Shown: positions 17,286-26,892 of the stretch, piece by piece
Position numbering within the stretch: the stretch's first letter is position 1
How the letters are laid out: the number at the start of each line of letters is the position of its first letter
NCBI RefSeq assembly: GCF_001425005.1
Contig: NZ_LMDB01000012.1
Location: 186,001 to 250,000 of the forward strand
Source: Duganella sp. Root336D2
Lineage (GTDB): Bacteria; Pseudomonadota; Gammaproteobacteria; Burkholderiales; Burkholderiaceae_D
Length of the DNA stretch: 64,000 nucleotides
Direction: 5' to 3'
The notes under the pieces: model-generated
The model's database searches: none
Seen by the model: only the letters and a program-made list of their open reading frames with translations
What the model was told of the DNA's origin: nothing
Made by a program: the position numbers and the translations under genes

Positions 17286-19079
17286 ATGCAATCGTTCCGT
17301 AAGCTGTTGATCGCCGCCAGCATGGCCTGCGCCCTGCCTGCTTTGGCAGCTGAAACCACCCTGATCAAGGATGTCCGCGTCTTCGACGGCCGGGAAGTGC
17401 ATGCCCGGCGCAGCGTGCTGCTGGAAGGCGGCAAGATCGCCAGCGCCGACTTCAAGGGCCAGGCGCCCGCCGGCGCAAAAATTATCGAGGGCACCGGCCG
17501 CACGCTGATGCCGGGCCTGATCGACTCCCACGTGCATGCCTATCGCTACCTCGACTTGCCGCTGCTGTTTGGGGTGACGACCCAGGTCGACATGTTCATG
17601 CCGGTGCAGGGCATGCAGGCGATCCACGCCCGCATGGCAAAAGGAGAGAACAAGGATGCTGCCGACGTTTTCTCGGCCGGCATCCTGGCCACCGTGCCGG
17701 GCGGCCATGGCACCGAGTACGGCTTTCCGATCCCGACCCTGGAGCAGCCGGGAGAAGCGCAGGCCTGGGTCGATGCCCGCATTGCCGAAGGCTCGGACTT
17801 CATCAAGATCGTGCTGGAACCGGGCTGGCCGGGACATCCGATGAACAGCCTTGATGTGCCGACCGTCAAGGCGCTGGTGGCGGCCGCGCACAAGCGCGGC
17901 AAGCTGGCCGTGGTGCATATTTCCAAGCTCGGCGATGCGCGCGCCGCCCTGGAAGCCGGCGCCGACGGCCTGGTGCACTTGTTCACCGCAGCGTCGATCG
18001 CTCCCGCCGAACTGCAGTCCTTCGTCAAACTGGCCAGGCAGCATAAGGCCTTCATCATCCCGACGTTTAGCGTGATGGAGAGTGTCGCCGGCCTGCCGCC
18101 GCAAGAGCTGCTTGGCGACCGGCAGCTGACGGCGCTGCTCGACAAGGAGCAGGTGGCGATCCTGGAAACCCTGCATGGCAAGGAGCCGCGTCCTGCCATC
18201 CTGGCCGCACCGAATACCGTGGTGGCCGCCCTGCGCGACGCAGGCGTGCCCCTGCTGGCAGGCACCGATGCCGGCAATCCGGGTACGCTGTACGGCGCGA
18301 GCCTGCACCATGAGCTGCTGGCGCTGACCAAGGCGGGCCTGACACCGTTACAGGCGCTGGCAGCGGCAACCTCGGTGCCGGCCAGGTACTTCCGGCTCGG
18401 CCTGCGCGGGCAGCTTGCCAAGGGCTACAAGGCCGATGTGGTGCTGGTCGATGGCGACCCGAGCAAGGATATCCTGGCGACACGGCGCATCGTGGAAGTG
18501 TGGAAGGATGGCGAGATCGTATCGCCGCTTCGCGCGAAGAAGCAGGCACTGGTGATGCAGGAACTGAATTCGAAAGGCGTGCCGCCGCAGATGCCGGCCG
18601 ATGGCCGCATCAGCCTGTTCACCAGGGACAAGCTGGACAGCCCCTTCGGCGCCGGCTGGATGCCTTCCAATGACGCCATCCTGGGGGGCAAGTCGAGCGT
18701 GCAGGTCGACTACGTCGACGATGCTGCGGTCAGCGTGAAGGCCAGCGTGCAGCCCGGCTTTGCCTTCCCATGGGCCGGCCTGGCCTTCATGCCGGGCACT
18801 TCGCCGATGGCGGCGGCCGACCTGAGCGCGGTCAAGGTTCTGCGCTTCCGCGTCAAGGGCGATGGCAAGCGCTATGCGGTGGCAATCATGTCGCGTGCCG
18901 GGCAGATTCCGGTCAGCATGCCGTTCGAGGCCGCAGCCGATTGGCAGGAAGTGAGCTTGCCGCTGGCCGGATTCAAAGGCATCGACACCAGCGCGATTAC
19001 AATGATTGCTTTCAACGCGGGGCCGCAGACCGGGGACTACCGGTTCCAGATTTCCGACGTGCGCCTGATGCTGCAGTAA
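17286..19079 (+). CDS. Exported amidohydrolase with C-terminal CIA30 domain
   Basis: 597 residues with a Sec signal peptide (cleavage near ALA-AE, about residue 22). Residues about 25-425 form an amidohydrolase barrel: GLIDSHVHAY (HxH metal pair), VVHISKLGDARAALEAGADG with later metal histidines, and LAGTDAGNPG with the catalytic Asp. Residues about 430-597 resemble a CIA30 domain (a carbohydrate-binding-like fold first seen in a complex I assembly factor). The fusion suggests a periplasmic hydrolase with an added binding module; the substrate is unknown. AAGGAG precedes the start. A DesK/DesR-like pair begins 6 bp downstream. Confidence 0.87.
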   Translation: MQSFRKLLIAASMACALPALAAETTLIKDVRVFDGREVHARRSVLLEGGKIASADFKGQAPAGAKIIEGTGRTLMPGLIDSHVHAYRYLDLPLLFGVTTQVDMFMPVQGMQAIHARMAKGENKDAADVFSAGILATVPGGHGTEYGFPIPTLEQPGEAQAWVDARIAEGSDFIKIVLEPGWPGHPMNSLDVPTVKALVAAAHKRGKLAVVHISKLGDARAALEAGADGLVHLFTAASIAPAELQSFVKLARQHKAFIIPTFSVMESVAGLPPQELLGDRQLTALLDKEQVAILETLHGKEPRPAILAAPNTVVAALRDAGVPLLAGTDAGNPGTLYGASLHHELLALTKAGLTPLQALAAATSVPARYFRLGLRGQLAKGYKADVVLVDGDPSKDILATRRIVEVWKDGEIVSPLRAKKQALVMQELNSKGVPPQMPADGRISLFTRDKLDSPFGAGWMPSNDAILGGKSSVQVDYVDDAAVSVKASVQPGFAFPWAGLAFMPGTSPMAAADLSAVKVLRFRVKGDGKRYAVAIMSRAGQIPVSMPFEAAADWQEVSLPLAGFKGIDTSAITMIAFNAGPQTGDYRFQISDVRLMLQ

Positions 19080-19085
19080 GGAGCG

Positions 19086-20195
19086 ATGATGGAGAAGTTC
19101 AAGCGCTTGCTGGCCGGCCCCTGGGTGCCGCCGCATCTCGGCAAAGCACCTTACCTTTGGCTGCTGTCGCTGAACTTCTTCCTGTGGAAGTACTTCTACA
19201 TCAAGCCAGCGCTGCTGGAGTTTGGTTTGCTGGTATTGTCGATCGTGGTGTTCGTGCCGATGTACCTGGCCAGCTACCGCTTGCGCAACCGGCAGGCGCT
19301 GCCGCTATTGCTGGCAACTGTCGTCCTGGGCTTCGCGTGGGCCCCGTTCAATTTCGGTGCCTGCACCTTTTTCATATTTGCCTGCTCCATGTGCGCGGCG
19401 CTGGAACAGCCGCGCCACGCCTACCTTGGCATAACGCTGATCCTGGCTAGTGCCGCGCTGGTGGCACTGGCAGCGCAGTTGCCCTTGCCATTCCTGTTGC
19501 CGTCACTGGCCGTCGGTGCGCCGGTCGGCATCGCCAGCGTGATGGATGCGCGCGTGCGCCGTTCCGGCCAGCAGCTGCTGCGCAAGCAGGAAGAAGTCGA
19601 GCACCTTGCCCGCATTGCCGAACGCGAACGCATTTCGCGCGACCTGCATGATTTGCTGGGGCATACCCTGTCGCTGATTGCGATCAAGGCGGAACTGGCG
19701 GGGCGCCTGCTGGAGCGCGATACTGCTGCCAGCGCAAAAGAAATCAAGGATATCGAGAGCACGGCGCGCCATGCGCTGGCCGAAGTACGCAGTGCGGTTA
19801 CCGGCTTCCGCCAGACAGGCTTTGTGCAAGAGCTGGCGCAAGCTCGCGCCGCCCTGGCCGCGGCAGATGTGACGCTGGACGCCGAAGTGCAGGCCTTCGC
19901 CATGCCTGCGACGGCGGAGAATGTGCTGGCGCTGGCTTTGCGCGAGGCGGTGACGAACATCCTGCGCCATGCCCGTGCCACCCGCTGCCTGGTCAGCGTA
20001 CGGCAGGAGGGCGGCCAGATCGTCTGCCATATCCGCGACAACGGCCGCGCGCCAGTGGACCGCGCGGCCCTGGAGTGCGGCAACGGCCTGCGCGGCATGC
20101 GCGAGCGTGTCGCGGCGGCCGGCGGGCGCCTGGCTTTGCGCACGGAGGACGGCCTGGCGCTGGAATTGTATTTACCGATGGGAGTTGCTGCATGA
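19086..20195 (+). CDS. Sensor histidine kinase, DesK/NarL-class (HisKA_3)
   Basis: 369 residues. About five N-terminal membrane helices (25-150) are followed by a short coiled coil and a HisKA_3 dimerisation motif, RISRDLHDLLGHTLSLI, with phospho-His near residue 188. A HATPase follows (LREAVTNILRHARAT, then RDNGRAP and GNGLRGMRERV). There is no periplasmic sensor domain, so the membrane helices themselves may sense, as in DesK, a thermosensor of membrane fluidity. Its stop overlaps the regulator start (ATGA). The companion amidohydrolase gene is unusual for this kinase class. Confidence 0.9.
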   Translation: MMEKFKRLLAGPWVPPHLGKAPYLWLLSLNFFLWKYFYIKPALLEFGLLVLSIVVFVPMYLASYRLRNRQALPLLLATVVLGFAWAPFNFGACTFFIFACSMCAALEQPRHAYLGITLILASAALVALAAQLPLPFLLPSLAVGAPVGIASVMDARVRRSGQQLLRKQEEVEHLARIAERERISRDLHDLLGHTLSLIAIKAELAGRLLERDTAASAKEIKDIESTARHALAEVRSAVTGFRQTGFVQELAQARAALAAADVTLDAEVQAFAMPATAENVLALALREAVTNILRHARATRCLVSVRQEGGQIVCHIRDNGRAPVDRAALECGNGLRGMRERVAAAGGRLALRTEDGLALELYLPMGVAA

Positions 20196-20797
20196 TCCGG
20201 ATCCTGATTGCCGAAGACCAGTCGATGGTGCTGGGCGCATTGGCTGCGCTGTTGAAGCTGGAGCCGGACCTCGACGTCGTCGGCCAGGCCCGCAACGGGC
20301 AGGAAGCGCTGGCACAATGCGAAGAGCTGCGCCCGGACATCGTGTTGACCGATATCGAAATGCCGCTGATGACAGGACTGGAATTGGCTGCGGCGCTGTG
20401 CGGGCGCGGCAGCCAGTCGCGGGTGGTGATTGTCACCACCTTTGCCCGTTCCGGCTACTTGCGCCGCGCCATGGCAGCCGGCGTACGCGGCTACCTGCTG
20501 AAAGATGCGCCTTCCGAATCGCTGGCATCCGCCATCCGCAGTGTGCATGCCGGCGGGCGCGCCATCGCACCCGAGCTGGCGCTGGAAAGCTGGAGCGGCA
20601 GCGAAGATCCCTTGAGCGAACGGGAACGCCAGGTGCTGCGCCTGGCCGGCGAAGGCCGCAGCGGTGCCGATATCGCGAAACAACTGAGCCTGTCTGAAGG
20701 CACCGTGCGCAACTATCTGTCGGAAGCGATCAGCAAACTCAATGCCGGCAACCGGGTCGAAGCTTTCCGCCTGGCGCGCGAAGCCGGCTGGCTTTAG
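20192..20797 (+). CDS. LuxR/NarL-family response regulator (partner of the DesK-like kinase)
   Basis: 201 residues from ATG 20192. The receiver domain begins MIRILIAEDQSMVLGAL and has phospho-Asp54 (LTDIEMPLMTG). The C-terminal GerE-type helix-turn-helix runs LSERERQVLRLAGEGRSGAD to SEGTVRNYLSEAISKL. Coupled to the kinase by a 4-bp overlap, it should be that kinase's direct target. The stop codon overlaps the convergent gene by 4 bp (TTAG). Confidence 0.94.
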   Translation: MIRILIAEDQSMVLGALAALLKLEPDLDVVGQARNGQEALAQCEELRPDIVLTDIEMPLMTGLELAAALCGRGSQSRVVIVTTFARSGYLRRAMAAGVRGYLLKDAPSESLASAIRSVHAGGRAIAPELALESWSGSEDPLSERERQVLRLAGEGRSGADIAKQLSLSEGTVRNYLSEAISKLNAGNRVEAFRLAREAGWL

Positions 20798-21510
20798 TTG
20801 CCTGTCACGCCGATGATCGGCCCCAGCTTGGCATGGCTGTCATTGCGGCCCAGTGCCGGGGAGTAAAGCGAGGAAACCGAACCATCGAGATACAGGGCGT
20901 CGCGGCACTTCAGCGTGTCGCGAAAGTAGCTGGCGAAGGCATACAGGTTGAGCGGGACATCGCTGATGACAAAGATCGCCTTGCCATCAATGGCGCAGAC
21001 GCCATTGCGGATATAGGCCGAGCGGGAGATTGGGTCGAACAGCGGGTTGATCCTGCCTTCCGACAGCAGCATCGGGCCGGACTGCGTGGCGATACGCGCC
21101 TGGCGGGCGAAGGCGGGGTAGGCGCTTGATTCGACGACCTGTGCACCAGCATCCGTCACCAGGAACACGCCGTTCGGTTGCAGGAAGAAATTGCCTTTGC
21201 CGTGTTCCAGGTTGAGCGGGGCGAACTCGATGCCATCGGCCACCAACAGGCCTACCGGGGAGTAATCCGCATGGTACATCCCGGCGTTCATGGCGAACGC
21301 CAGGCGCTGGCCGTGCCCGGCCAGCGCTGCGGCAAGCTTATCGAGCCGCTGGTACGGGCGGCCTTTTTCATCGTTGAGAAAGAGCTGCAGGCGTTGCCGG
21401 GCCGGATCGATCGTCACCACGGTAAAACGGGGCTCGGCGGCGCGCGTCGCCGCGCACGCCGCCAGCAAGGCACACAGGGGCAGGGCGACGGCGGCCGCGA
21501 GAGCGCGCAT
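20794..21510 (-). CDS. Phosphodiester glycosidase family protein (NAGPA-like), exported
   Basis: 238 residues with a signal sequence MRALAAAVALPLCALLAACA; LLAAC suggests a lipoprotein, but ordinary signal peptidase cleavage is also possible. The NAGPA/DUF2233 domain shows FAMNAGMYHADYSPVGLLV, LQPNGVFLV, ATQSGPMLL, ALYLDGSVSSLY and a C-terminal GPIIGV. Related domains remove N-acetylglucosamine from phosphodiesters or occur in exopolysaccharide-associated proteins. The substrate here is unknown. It lies 3' of the ygjP-like gene with a 1-bp TGATG junction, so it is probably the last gene of that minus-strand operon. Confidence 0.85.
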   Translation of the reverse strand: MRALAAAVALPLCALLAACAATRAAEPRFTVVTIDPARQRLQLFLNDEKGRPYQRLDKLAAALAGHGQRLAFAMNAGMYHADYSPVGLLVADGIEFAPLNLEHGKGNFFLQPNGVFLVTDAGAQVVESSAYPAFARQARIATQSGPMLLSEGRINPLFDPISRSAYIRNGVCAIDGKAIFVISDVPLNLYAFASYFRDTLKCRDALYLDGSVSSLYSPALGRNDSHAKLGPIIGVTGN

Positions 21511-22448
21511 CAGGTGAATAGTGGCGGCAGTTCGGCGGCGCGTTTGCGCAGCAGTTGCTTGGCTTCTTCGTATTGCGGATAGATGCGGCCGACATTGGCC
21601 CAGAAGCGCGCGCTGTGGTTCATTTCGAGGATGTGCGCCAGTTCGTGCGCCACCACGTAATCGACCAGCGGCAGCGAAAAGTGCATCAGCTTCCAGTTCA
21701 GGCGGATGATGCGCTGGGCGGTACAGGAACCCCAGCGCGTGTCGGCCGAGGACAGCGAGAAACCGGCATACTGCACGCCCAGGCGCGCCGCATACAGGTC
21801 CAGCCGCTGCTGGAACAAACCCTCCGCCTGCGCCTTGTACCAGTTCTTGACACGTTCCTTGAGCAACTGTTCGGTGGCGCCTTGCACCAGGCCCATGGAG
21901 AGTTCCATCGCCACCGGGTCGAATTCGGTGCGGTTGCGAGGCGCCTGGTACAGGCGCAGCGTGATTTCTTCACCGAGGTAAGGCAGCCTGGCGCCGTCAT
22001 CCCAGACGATGGGCGGCTTTTCCAGGCGCGCGGCGCGGCGCTGGCGGCGCTCGTCGAGCTTCGACAGGATCCAGTGCTGCTTGGCGCGGATGGCGTTATC
22101 GATATCGGCCAGCGAGCAGCGCTTGGGAGCGGTGACATGCAGGCCGTTGTCGTCGACTGTGAACCCGATGGAGTGGCGCGTGGAGCGCTTCAGGACATAT
22201 TCAAGGATGTATTCGCCGACAAGCAGTTGTCGTTTGTCCTGGTCGCCGGACAGTGGCGGGGAGGCGGGTTCCGGGCGGCGCAGTTGCACCGGGGGACGCA
22301 GCAGGTTCACGGCCGCAGGAGCGGGCACGGGAAACGGGGAAGAAGGCGCGGCCGCGGGCAGCGGCGCCTCCTGTTGCGCTTCAGCCTTTTCGGCTAGCCA
22401 GCGCTGTAGGCGTGGGGCGAAATGACGCGCATTTCTGATTCGATCCAC
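21510..22448 (-). CDS. YgjP-like metallopeptidase (DUF45/M48-related)
   Basis: 312 residues if the GTG at 22448 is used, which has AGGTGG just upstream and overlaps the previous gene by 55 bp. A GTG at 22310 is an alternative that drops a Pro/Ala-rich N-terminus. The C-terminal domain holds the zinc motif VAHELAHILEMNHSARFW (HExxH plus a downstream His) and the family block WGSCTAQRIIRLNWKLMH. Function in bacteria is unproven. It follows plsC, gmhB and glyS on the minus strand, a conserved order in beta-proteobacteria. Confidence 0.85.
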   Translation of the reverse strand: MDRIRNARHFAPRLQRWLAEKAEAQQEAPLPAAAPSSPFPVPAPAAVNLLRPPVQLRRPEPASPPLSGDQDKRQLLVGEYILEYVLKRSTRHSIGFTVDDNGLHVTAPKRCSLADIDNAIRAKQHWILSKLDERRQRRAARLEKPPIVWDDGARLPYLGEEITLRLYQAPRNRTEFDPVAMELSMGLVQGATEQLLKERVKNWYKAQAEGLFQQRLDLYAARLGVQYAGFSLSSADTRWGSCTAQRIIRLNWKLMHFSLPLVDYVVAHELAHILEMNHSARFWANVGRIYPQYEEAKQLLRKRAAELPPLFT

Positions 22449-23134
22449 TGTTCCACCTGCTCCATCAATTCGTCCGGAGTTTTACCTTCCGACGAAATCG
22501 GTTTGCCAACCGACACCGTGACGGTGCCCGGTTTCTTGATAAAGGAATTCTTTGGCCAGCACTCGCCGGAGTTCAGCGCAATCGGCACCACCACGGCACC
22601 GGTTTCCACTGCCAGGCGCGTGCCGCCGCTCTTGTATTTGCCTTGTTGGCCGACTGGAATGCGGGTCCCTTCCGGGAACATGATAATCCATTGGCCGTCT
22701 TTGAGTCGACGCTTGCCGTGCGCAACAACCGATTTAAATGCGTTCTTGCCTTGCTTGCGGTCGATCGGGATCATGCGCAGCAGCGCGATGCCCCAGCCGA
22801 AGAAGGGGATGTACAGGATTTCTTTTTTGAACACGAACACCAGCGGGCGTGGCAAGTTCGCCAACAGGAAGATGGTCTCCCATGCCGACTGGTGCTTGGA
22901 CAGGATGATCGCCGGCGCATCCGGGAAGTTCTCATGGCCCTTGAACTGGTAGTTAATGCCGCAGATCCATTTGGCACACCAGACGATGAAGACATTCCAG
23001 CGCGAAGTCACGAAATAGCGTTTGTTGTAGGGCAGCGGCGCCGCCAGCATGCAGACTGCGGACCAGATGACGGTGGCAATTGCCATCACGGCCATGAACA
23101 GGGCGGAACGCAGGAACAGAACGAAATTACGCAA
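22394..23134 (-). CDS. Lysophospholipid (1-acylglycerol-3-phosphate) acyltransferase
   Basis: 246 residues with an N-terminal membrane helix (about 5-33). The acyltransferase motif reads KHQSAWE, i.e. HX4E instead of the usual HX4D, followed by FFGWGIALLRMIPIDR and FPEGTRIPVG. HX4E-type variants occur in this superfamily, so activity is plausible. It lies in the glyQ-glyS-gmhB-acyltransferase cluster. It is a better candidate for the housekeeping PlsC than the gene at 9726 because of this context, but that is inference. Confidence 0.9.
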   Translation of the reverse strand: MRNFVLFLRSALFMAVMAIATVIWSAVCMLAAPLPYNKRYFVTSRWNVFIVWCAKWICGINYQFKGHENFPDAPAIILSKHQSAWETIFLLANLPRPLVFVFKKEILYIPFFGWGIALLRMIPIDRKQGKNAFKSVVAHGKRRLKDGQWIIMFPEGTRIPVGQQGKYKSGGTRLAVETGAVVVPIALNSGECWPKNSFIKKPGTVTVSVGKPISSEGKTPDELMEQVEQWIESEMRVISPHAYSAG

Positions 23135-23147
23135 CGACGGTCTCCAA

Positions 23148-23705
23148 TCAATTGGTCTTAAGTATATGGTCTACGGTGGCAGCCAGGTCAGCGAAGATTT
23201 GCGTGCCTGGCGGCAGGCCGCCCGTAGCATTGGTCTTCTCGCCTTTGCCTGTCAACACCAGGAACGGCACGCAGCCGCTGATGAACCCTGCCTGCAGGTC
23301 GCGCAGCGAATCACCCACAGTCGGCACGCCTTTCAGGCTGATCTCGAAGCGCTTCGAAATTTCCGTGAACATGCCAGGCTTTGGCTTGCGGCAGTCGCAA
23401 TTGTCGGCCGCCGCGTGCGGGCAGAAGAAGATGGCGTCGATGTCGGCGCCAACCTGCTGCGCCAGCCGGTGCATCTTCTGGTGGATCGCATTCAGGGTGT
23501 TGATGTCGAAATACTGGCGGGCGATGCCCGACTGGTTCGATGCAATCACCACACGATAGCCCGCCTGGTTCAGGCGGGCTATCGCTTCCAGCGAGCCGGG
23601 GATGGGAATCCACTCGTCCGGCGACTTGATGAAGTCGGGCGAATCGTGGTTGATCACGCCATCCCGGTCCAGGATGATCAGCTTGGTCGGCTGGCTCTGT
23701 GGCAT
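23148..23705 (-). CDS. gmhB: D-glycero-beta-D-manno-heptose 1,7-bisphosphate 7-phosphatase
   Basis: 185 residues, HAD superfamily. The nucleophile motif LDRDGVINHDS, the ASNQSG motif and the zinc loop CPHAAADNCDCRKPKPGMF identify GmhB. It makes heptose 1-phosphate for the ADP-heptose used by WaaC. It lies 1 bp from the glyS stop, in the same minus-strand operon. Confidence 0.96.
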   Translation of the reverse strand: MPQSQPTKLIILDRDGVINHDSPDFIKSPDEWIPIPGSLEAIARLNQAGYRVVIASNQSGIARQYFDINTLNAIHQKMHRLAQQVGADIDAIFFCPHAAADNCDCRKPKPGMFTEISKRFEISLKGVPTVGDSLRDLQAGFISGCVPFLVLTGKGEKTNATGGLPPGTQIFADLAATVDHILKTN

Positions 23706-23706
23706 A

Positions 23707-25809
23707 TCAGGCCGCCAGCTTGGAAATATCGGCGACGCGGTTCATCATGCCGTGCAGGGAAGACAGCAGCGCCAGGCGGTTGTTGCGCAGGGCGATGTCT
23801 TCGGCCATGACCATCACGTCGTTGAAGAAGGCATCGACTTCTTCCTTCAGCTGCGCCAATGTCTTGAGCGTGGCGCTGAAGTCGCCCTTGGCCCACGCCG
23901 CATCGACTTCCGGAGCCACGCGGCCCATGGCGGCGTGCAGGGCCTTCTCGGCTGCGTCCTGCAGCAGTTCGGCCTTGACGGTGCCCGCCTGCGCCAGCGC
24001 TTCCTCGTTCTTCTTCAGGATGTTGGTGATGCGCTTGTTGGCGCCGGCCAGCGAGACAGATTCCGGCAGGGCGGCGAAGGCTTGCACGGCCTCCAGGCGC
24101 TGCACGATGTCGTCCAGGCGGTCGGGGTTCTGCGCTACCACGGCTTCGATCTCGTTGACGCTGAAGCCGCGTTCGCGCAGCATGCCGCGCAGGCGGTCCA
24201 GCATGAAGGCGCTGACTTCGGCGCTTGGATCCTTGAAGTTCGGCACGGCTGCGAATTGCGCGACGGCCTCGCCCAGCAGCGCGGAGATAGGCAGCGGCAG
24301 GCGCTTTTCCACCAGCATGCGCAGCACGCCCAGCGCGTGGCGGCGCAGCGCGAACGGGTCCTTGTCGCCGGTTGGCTGCAGGCCGATGGCCCAGATGCCG
24401 ACCAGGGTTTCAACTTTGTCGGCCAGCGCCACGGCGGTGCCGGTGGCGGTGGACGGCAGGCTGTCGCCGGCGAAGCGCGGCTGGTAGTGTTCGGAGGCGG
24501 CCAGCGCGACTTCTTCGTGCTCGCCGTCGTGGCGTGCGTAGTAAGTGCCCATGATGCCTTGCAGCTCAGGGAATTCGCCCACCATATCGGTCAGCAGGTC
24601 GGCCTTGGACAGGCGCGCGGCGCGTTCGGCCAGCGCCTTGTCGCCGCCCAGGCGGCCAGCGATGGCGGCGGCCAGCGAGGTGACGCGTTCGGAGCGTTCG
24701 GCCTGGGTGCCCAGCTTGTTGTGGTACACCACGTTCTTCAGCAGCGGCAGGCGCGATTCCAGCGACTTCTTCTTGTCCTGCTCGAAGAAGAACTTGGCGT
24801 CGGACAGGCGCGGGCGCACCACGCGTTCGTTGCCGCCGATGATGGCGGCCGGGGTGTCGGTAGCAATGTTCGACACGATCAGGAAGCGCGAGCGCAGCTT
24901 GCCGCTGGCGTCGGTCAGGGCGAAGTATTTCTGGTTGGTCTGCATGGTGAGGATCAGGCATTCCTGCGGCACGGCCAGGAATTCTTCCTCGAAGTGGCAC
25001 TCGTACACGACCGGCCACTCGACCAGGGACGACACTTCTTCCAGCAGCGCTTCCGGCATCAGCACCTGGTCGGCGCCAGCCTTGGCCAGCAGCGCGCTGC
25101 GGATTGCTTCCTTGCGCGCTTCAAAGCCTGCAACGACCTTGCCGGCGCAGGCCAGGGTGGACGCATAGGTTTCGGCGTTGGCAACGGTGATCTCGCGCTT
25201 GCCAGGTTCGGTCAGGAAGCGGTGGCCTTCGGTCTTGTTGGCTGCAGTCAGGCCCAGCAGGGTCAGTGGGAGCACGGTGGCGCCATGCAGGGCAATCAGC
25301 GCGTGGACCGGCCGCACGAACTGCACGGTCTCGCCGTCCGGACGCTGGTAGCTCATGACCTTAGGGATAGGCAGCTTGGCGATGGTCTCTTCCAGCGCTG
25401 CCTGTGCACCGGTTTGCAGGGCGGAGCCGGCGGCCAGTTTGGTGTAGAAGAAGCTTTCGGCCTTGCCGTCCTGGGCGCGTTCCATGTCGGCCACGGCGAT
25501 GTGGGCCAGGCCCATGCCGGCCAGCTTCTTGGTCAGCGGCGCAGTAGGGTTGCCGTCGGCGTCAAGCGCGATGGCGACCGGCAGGATCTTTTCGCGCACT
25601 TGCTTGTCCGGCGAGGTGGCGCGCACCTTGGTGATCGACACCGCCAGGCGGCGTGGAGTGGCGTAGGTGGTGGCGACGCTGTCTTCTTCCAGGAAGTCGC
25701 GCGCTTTCAGGCCGTTGACGATGCCAGCGGCGAAAGCGGCGCCCAGCTTGGACAGGGCTTTCGGCGGCAGTTCTTCGGTCAGCAGTTCGATGAGCAGGGT
25801 CTGATTCAT
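23707..25809 (-). CDS. glyS: Glycine-tRNA ligase beta subunit
   Basis: 700 residues, typical of the bacterial alpha2-beta2 enzyme. The N-terminus [18 protein letters not shown] and the block [20 protein letters not shown] are characteristic. It carries the tRNA-binding and anticodon-recognition parts of glycyl-tRNA synthetase. It is separated from glyQ by 13 bp. Confidence 0.98.
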   Translation of the reverse strand: MNQTLLIELLTEELPPKALSKLGAAFAAGIVNGLKARDFLEEDSVATTYATPRRLAVSITKVRATSPDKQVREKILPVAIALDADGNPTAPLTKKLAGMGLAHIAVADMERAQDGKAESFFYTKLAAGSALQTGAQAALEETIAKLPIPKVMSYQRPDGETVQFVRPVHALIALHGATVLPLTLLGLTAANKTEGHRFLTEPGKREITVANAETYASTLACAGKVVAGFEARKEAIRSALLAKAGADQVLMPEALLEEVSSLVEWPVVYECHFEEEFLAVPQECLILTMQTNQKYFALTDASGKLRSRFLIVSNIATDTPAAIIGGNERVVRPRLSDAKFFFEQDKKKSLESRLPLLKNVVYHNKLGTQAERSERVTSLAAAIAGRLGGDKALAERAARLSKADLLTDMVGEFPELQGIMGTYYARHDGEHEEVALAASEHYQPRFAGDSLPSTATGTAVALADKVETLVGIWAIGLQPTGDKDPFALRRHALGVLRMLVEKRLPLPISALLGEAVAQFAAVPNFKDPSAEVSAFMLDRLRGMLRERGFSVNEIEAVVAQNPDRLDDIVQRLEAVQAFAALPESVSLAGANKRITNILKKNEEALAQAGTVKAELLQDAAEKALHAAMGRVAPEVDAAWAKGDFSATLKTLAQLKEEVDAFFNDVMVMAEDIALRNNRLALLSSLHGMMNRVADISKLAA

Positions 25810-25822
25810 GTTCGGTATTGTT

Positions 25823-26719
25823 TTATTTGGCGACCATAGGGAAGCCGAGGCGTTCGCGGGACTCGTAGTAGGCCTGGGCCACCATGCGCGACAGGGTGCG
25901 CACGCGGCCGATATAGGCGGCGCGCTCGGTCACGGAAATGGCGCCGCGGGCGTCCAGCATATTGAAGCTGTGCGAGGCTTTCATGATCTGCTCGTAGGCG
26001 GGCAGCACCAGTTGCAGCTCGATCAGGCGCTTGGCTTCCGATTCGTGGTTGGCGAATTGCGCGAACAGCAGGTCGGTGTTGGCGTGCTCGAAGTTGTAGG
26101 TCGATTGTTCCACTTCGTTCTGGTGGAAGACGTCGCCGTATTTCAGCTGCTTCTTCTCCCCATTCTCTTCCCACTCGGTCCACACCAGGTCGTAAACGTT
26201 TTCCACGCCTTGCAGGTACATGGCCAGGCGCTCGACGCCGTAAGTGATTTCGCCCAGTACAGGTTTGCAGTCGAGGCCGCCGACTTGCTGGAAGTAGGTA
26301 AACTGGGTAACTTCCATGCCGTTCAGCCAGACTTCCCAGCCCAGGCCCCAGGCGCCCAGGGTCGGGCTTTCCCAGTCGTCTTCCACGAAGCGCACATCGT
26401 TCTGCTTCAGGTCCAGGCCCAGCGCGGCCAGGGAACCCAGGTACAGGTCCAGGATGTTTTCCGGGGCCGGCTTCAGCACGACCTGGTACTGGTAGTAGTG
26501 CTGCAGGCGGTTCGGGTTTTCGCCGTAGCGGCCGTCTTTCGGGCGGCGCGATGGCTGGACATAAGCGGCGCGCCAAGGCTCAGGGCCAATTGCACGCAGG
26601 AAAGTACCGGTGTGGAAGGTGCCCGCGCCGACTTCCATGTCGTATGGCTGGAGCAATGCGCAGCCCTGCTTGTCCCAGTAGGATTGCAGGGTCAGGATAA
26701 TTTGTTGAAATGTCAGCAT
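25823..26719 (-). CDS. glyQ: Glycine-tRNA ligase alpha subunit
   Basis: 298 residues from ATG 26719 ([20 protein letters not shown]). Class II aminoacyl-tRNA synthetase catalytic chain with [20 protein letters not shown] and [20 protein letters not shown]. It charges tRNA-Gly together with GlyS. Longer upstream frames are not supported by family length. The upstream region holds a 23-bp hairpin and a perfect FNR-type box. Confidence 0.98.
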   Translation of the reverse strand: MLTFQQIILTLQSYWDKQGCALLQPYDMEVGAGTFHTGTFLRAIGPEPWRAAYVQPSRRPKDGRYGENPNRLQHYYQYQVVLKPAPENILDLYLGSLAALGLDLKQNDVRFVEDDWESPTLGAWGLGWEVWLNGMEVTQFTYFQQVGGLDCKPVLGEITYGVERLAMYLQGVENVYDLVWTEWEENGEKKQLKYGDVFHQNEVEQSTYNFEHANTDLLFAQFANHESEAKRLIELQLVLPAYEQIMKASHSFNMLDARGAISVTERAAYIGRVRTLSRMVAQAYYESRERLGFPMVAK

Positions 26720-26760
26720 CGTGGTCGTTGGTGGCGCCCTGGGCGCGAGCGTTATCGGTT

Positions 26761-26783
26761 CGCTAAAACGGCTCATTTTAGCG
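26761..26783. promoter_or_regulatory. Inverted repeat upstream of glyQ
   Basis: A perfect 8-bp stem CGCTAAAA / TTTTAGCG with a 7-nt loop, 42 bp before the glyQ start. On the plus strand GGTTTTTG follows, terminator-like, but no plus-strand gene ends here. It may be an operator or a leader hairpin. Confidence 0.35.
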
Positions 26784-26828
26784 GTTTTTGCGGCGAACCT
26801 GTAGAGTTTTGCCCGGGCTGCGGGGCGT

Positions 26829-26842
26829 TTGATCGATATCAA
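26829..26842. promoter_or_regulatory. Perfect FNR/Anr-type box (TTGAT-N4-ATCAA)
   Basis: TTGATCGATATCAA matches the FNR/Anr/CRP-FNR consensus at all ten defined bases. Its centre is 57 bp before the Rpn-like start and 116 bp before the glyQ start. Oxygen control of the nuclease remnant or of glyQS is inferred; no strong -10 is placed ideally behind it. Confidence 0.4.
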
Positions 26843-26892
26843 AGCCAGTGCGCGCCACCTGAACCGATGCACGGCCGGTTAGTCCAAGCGCC

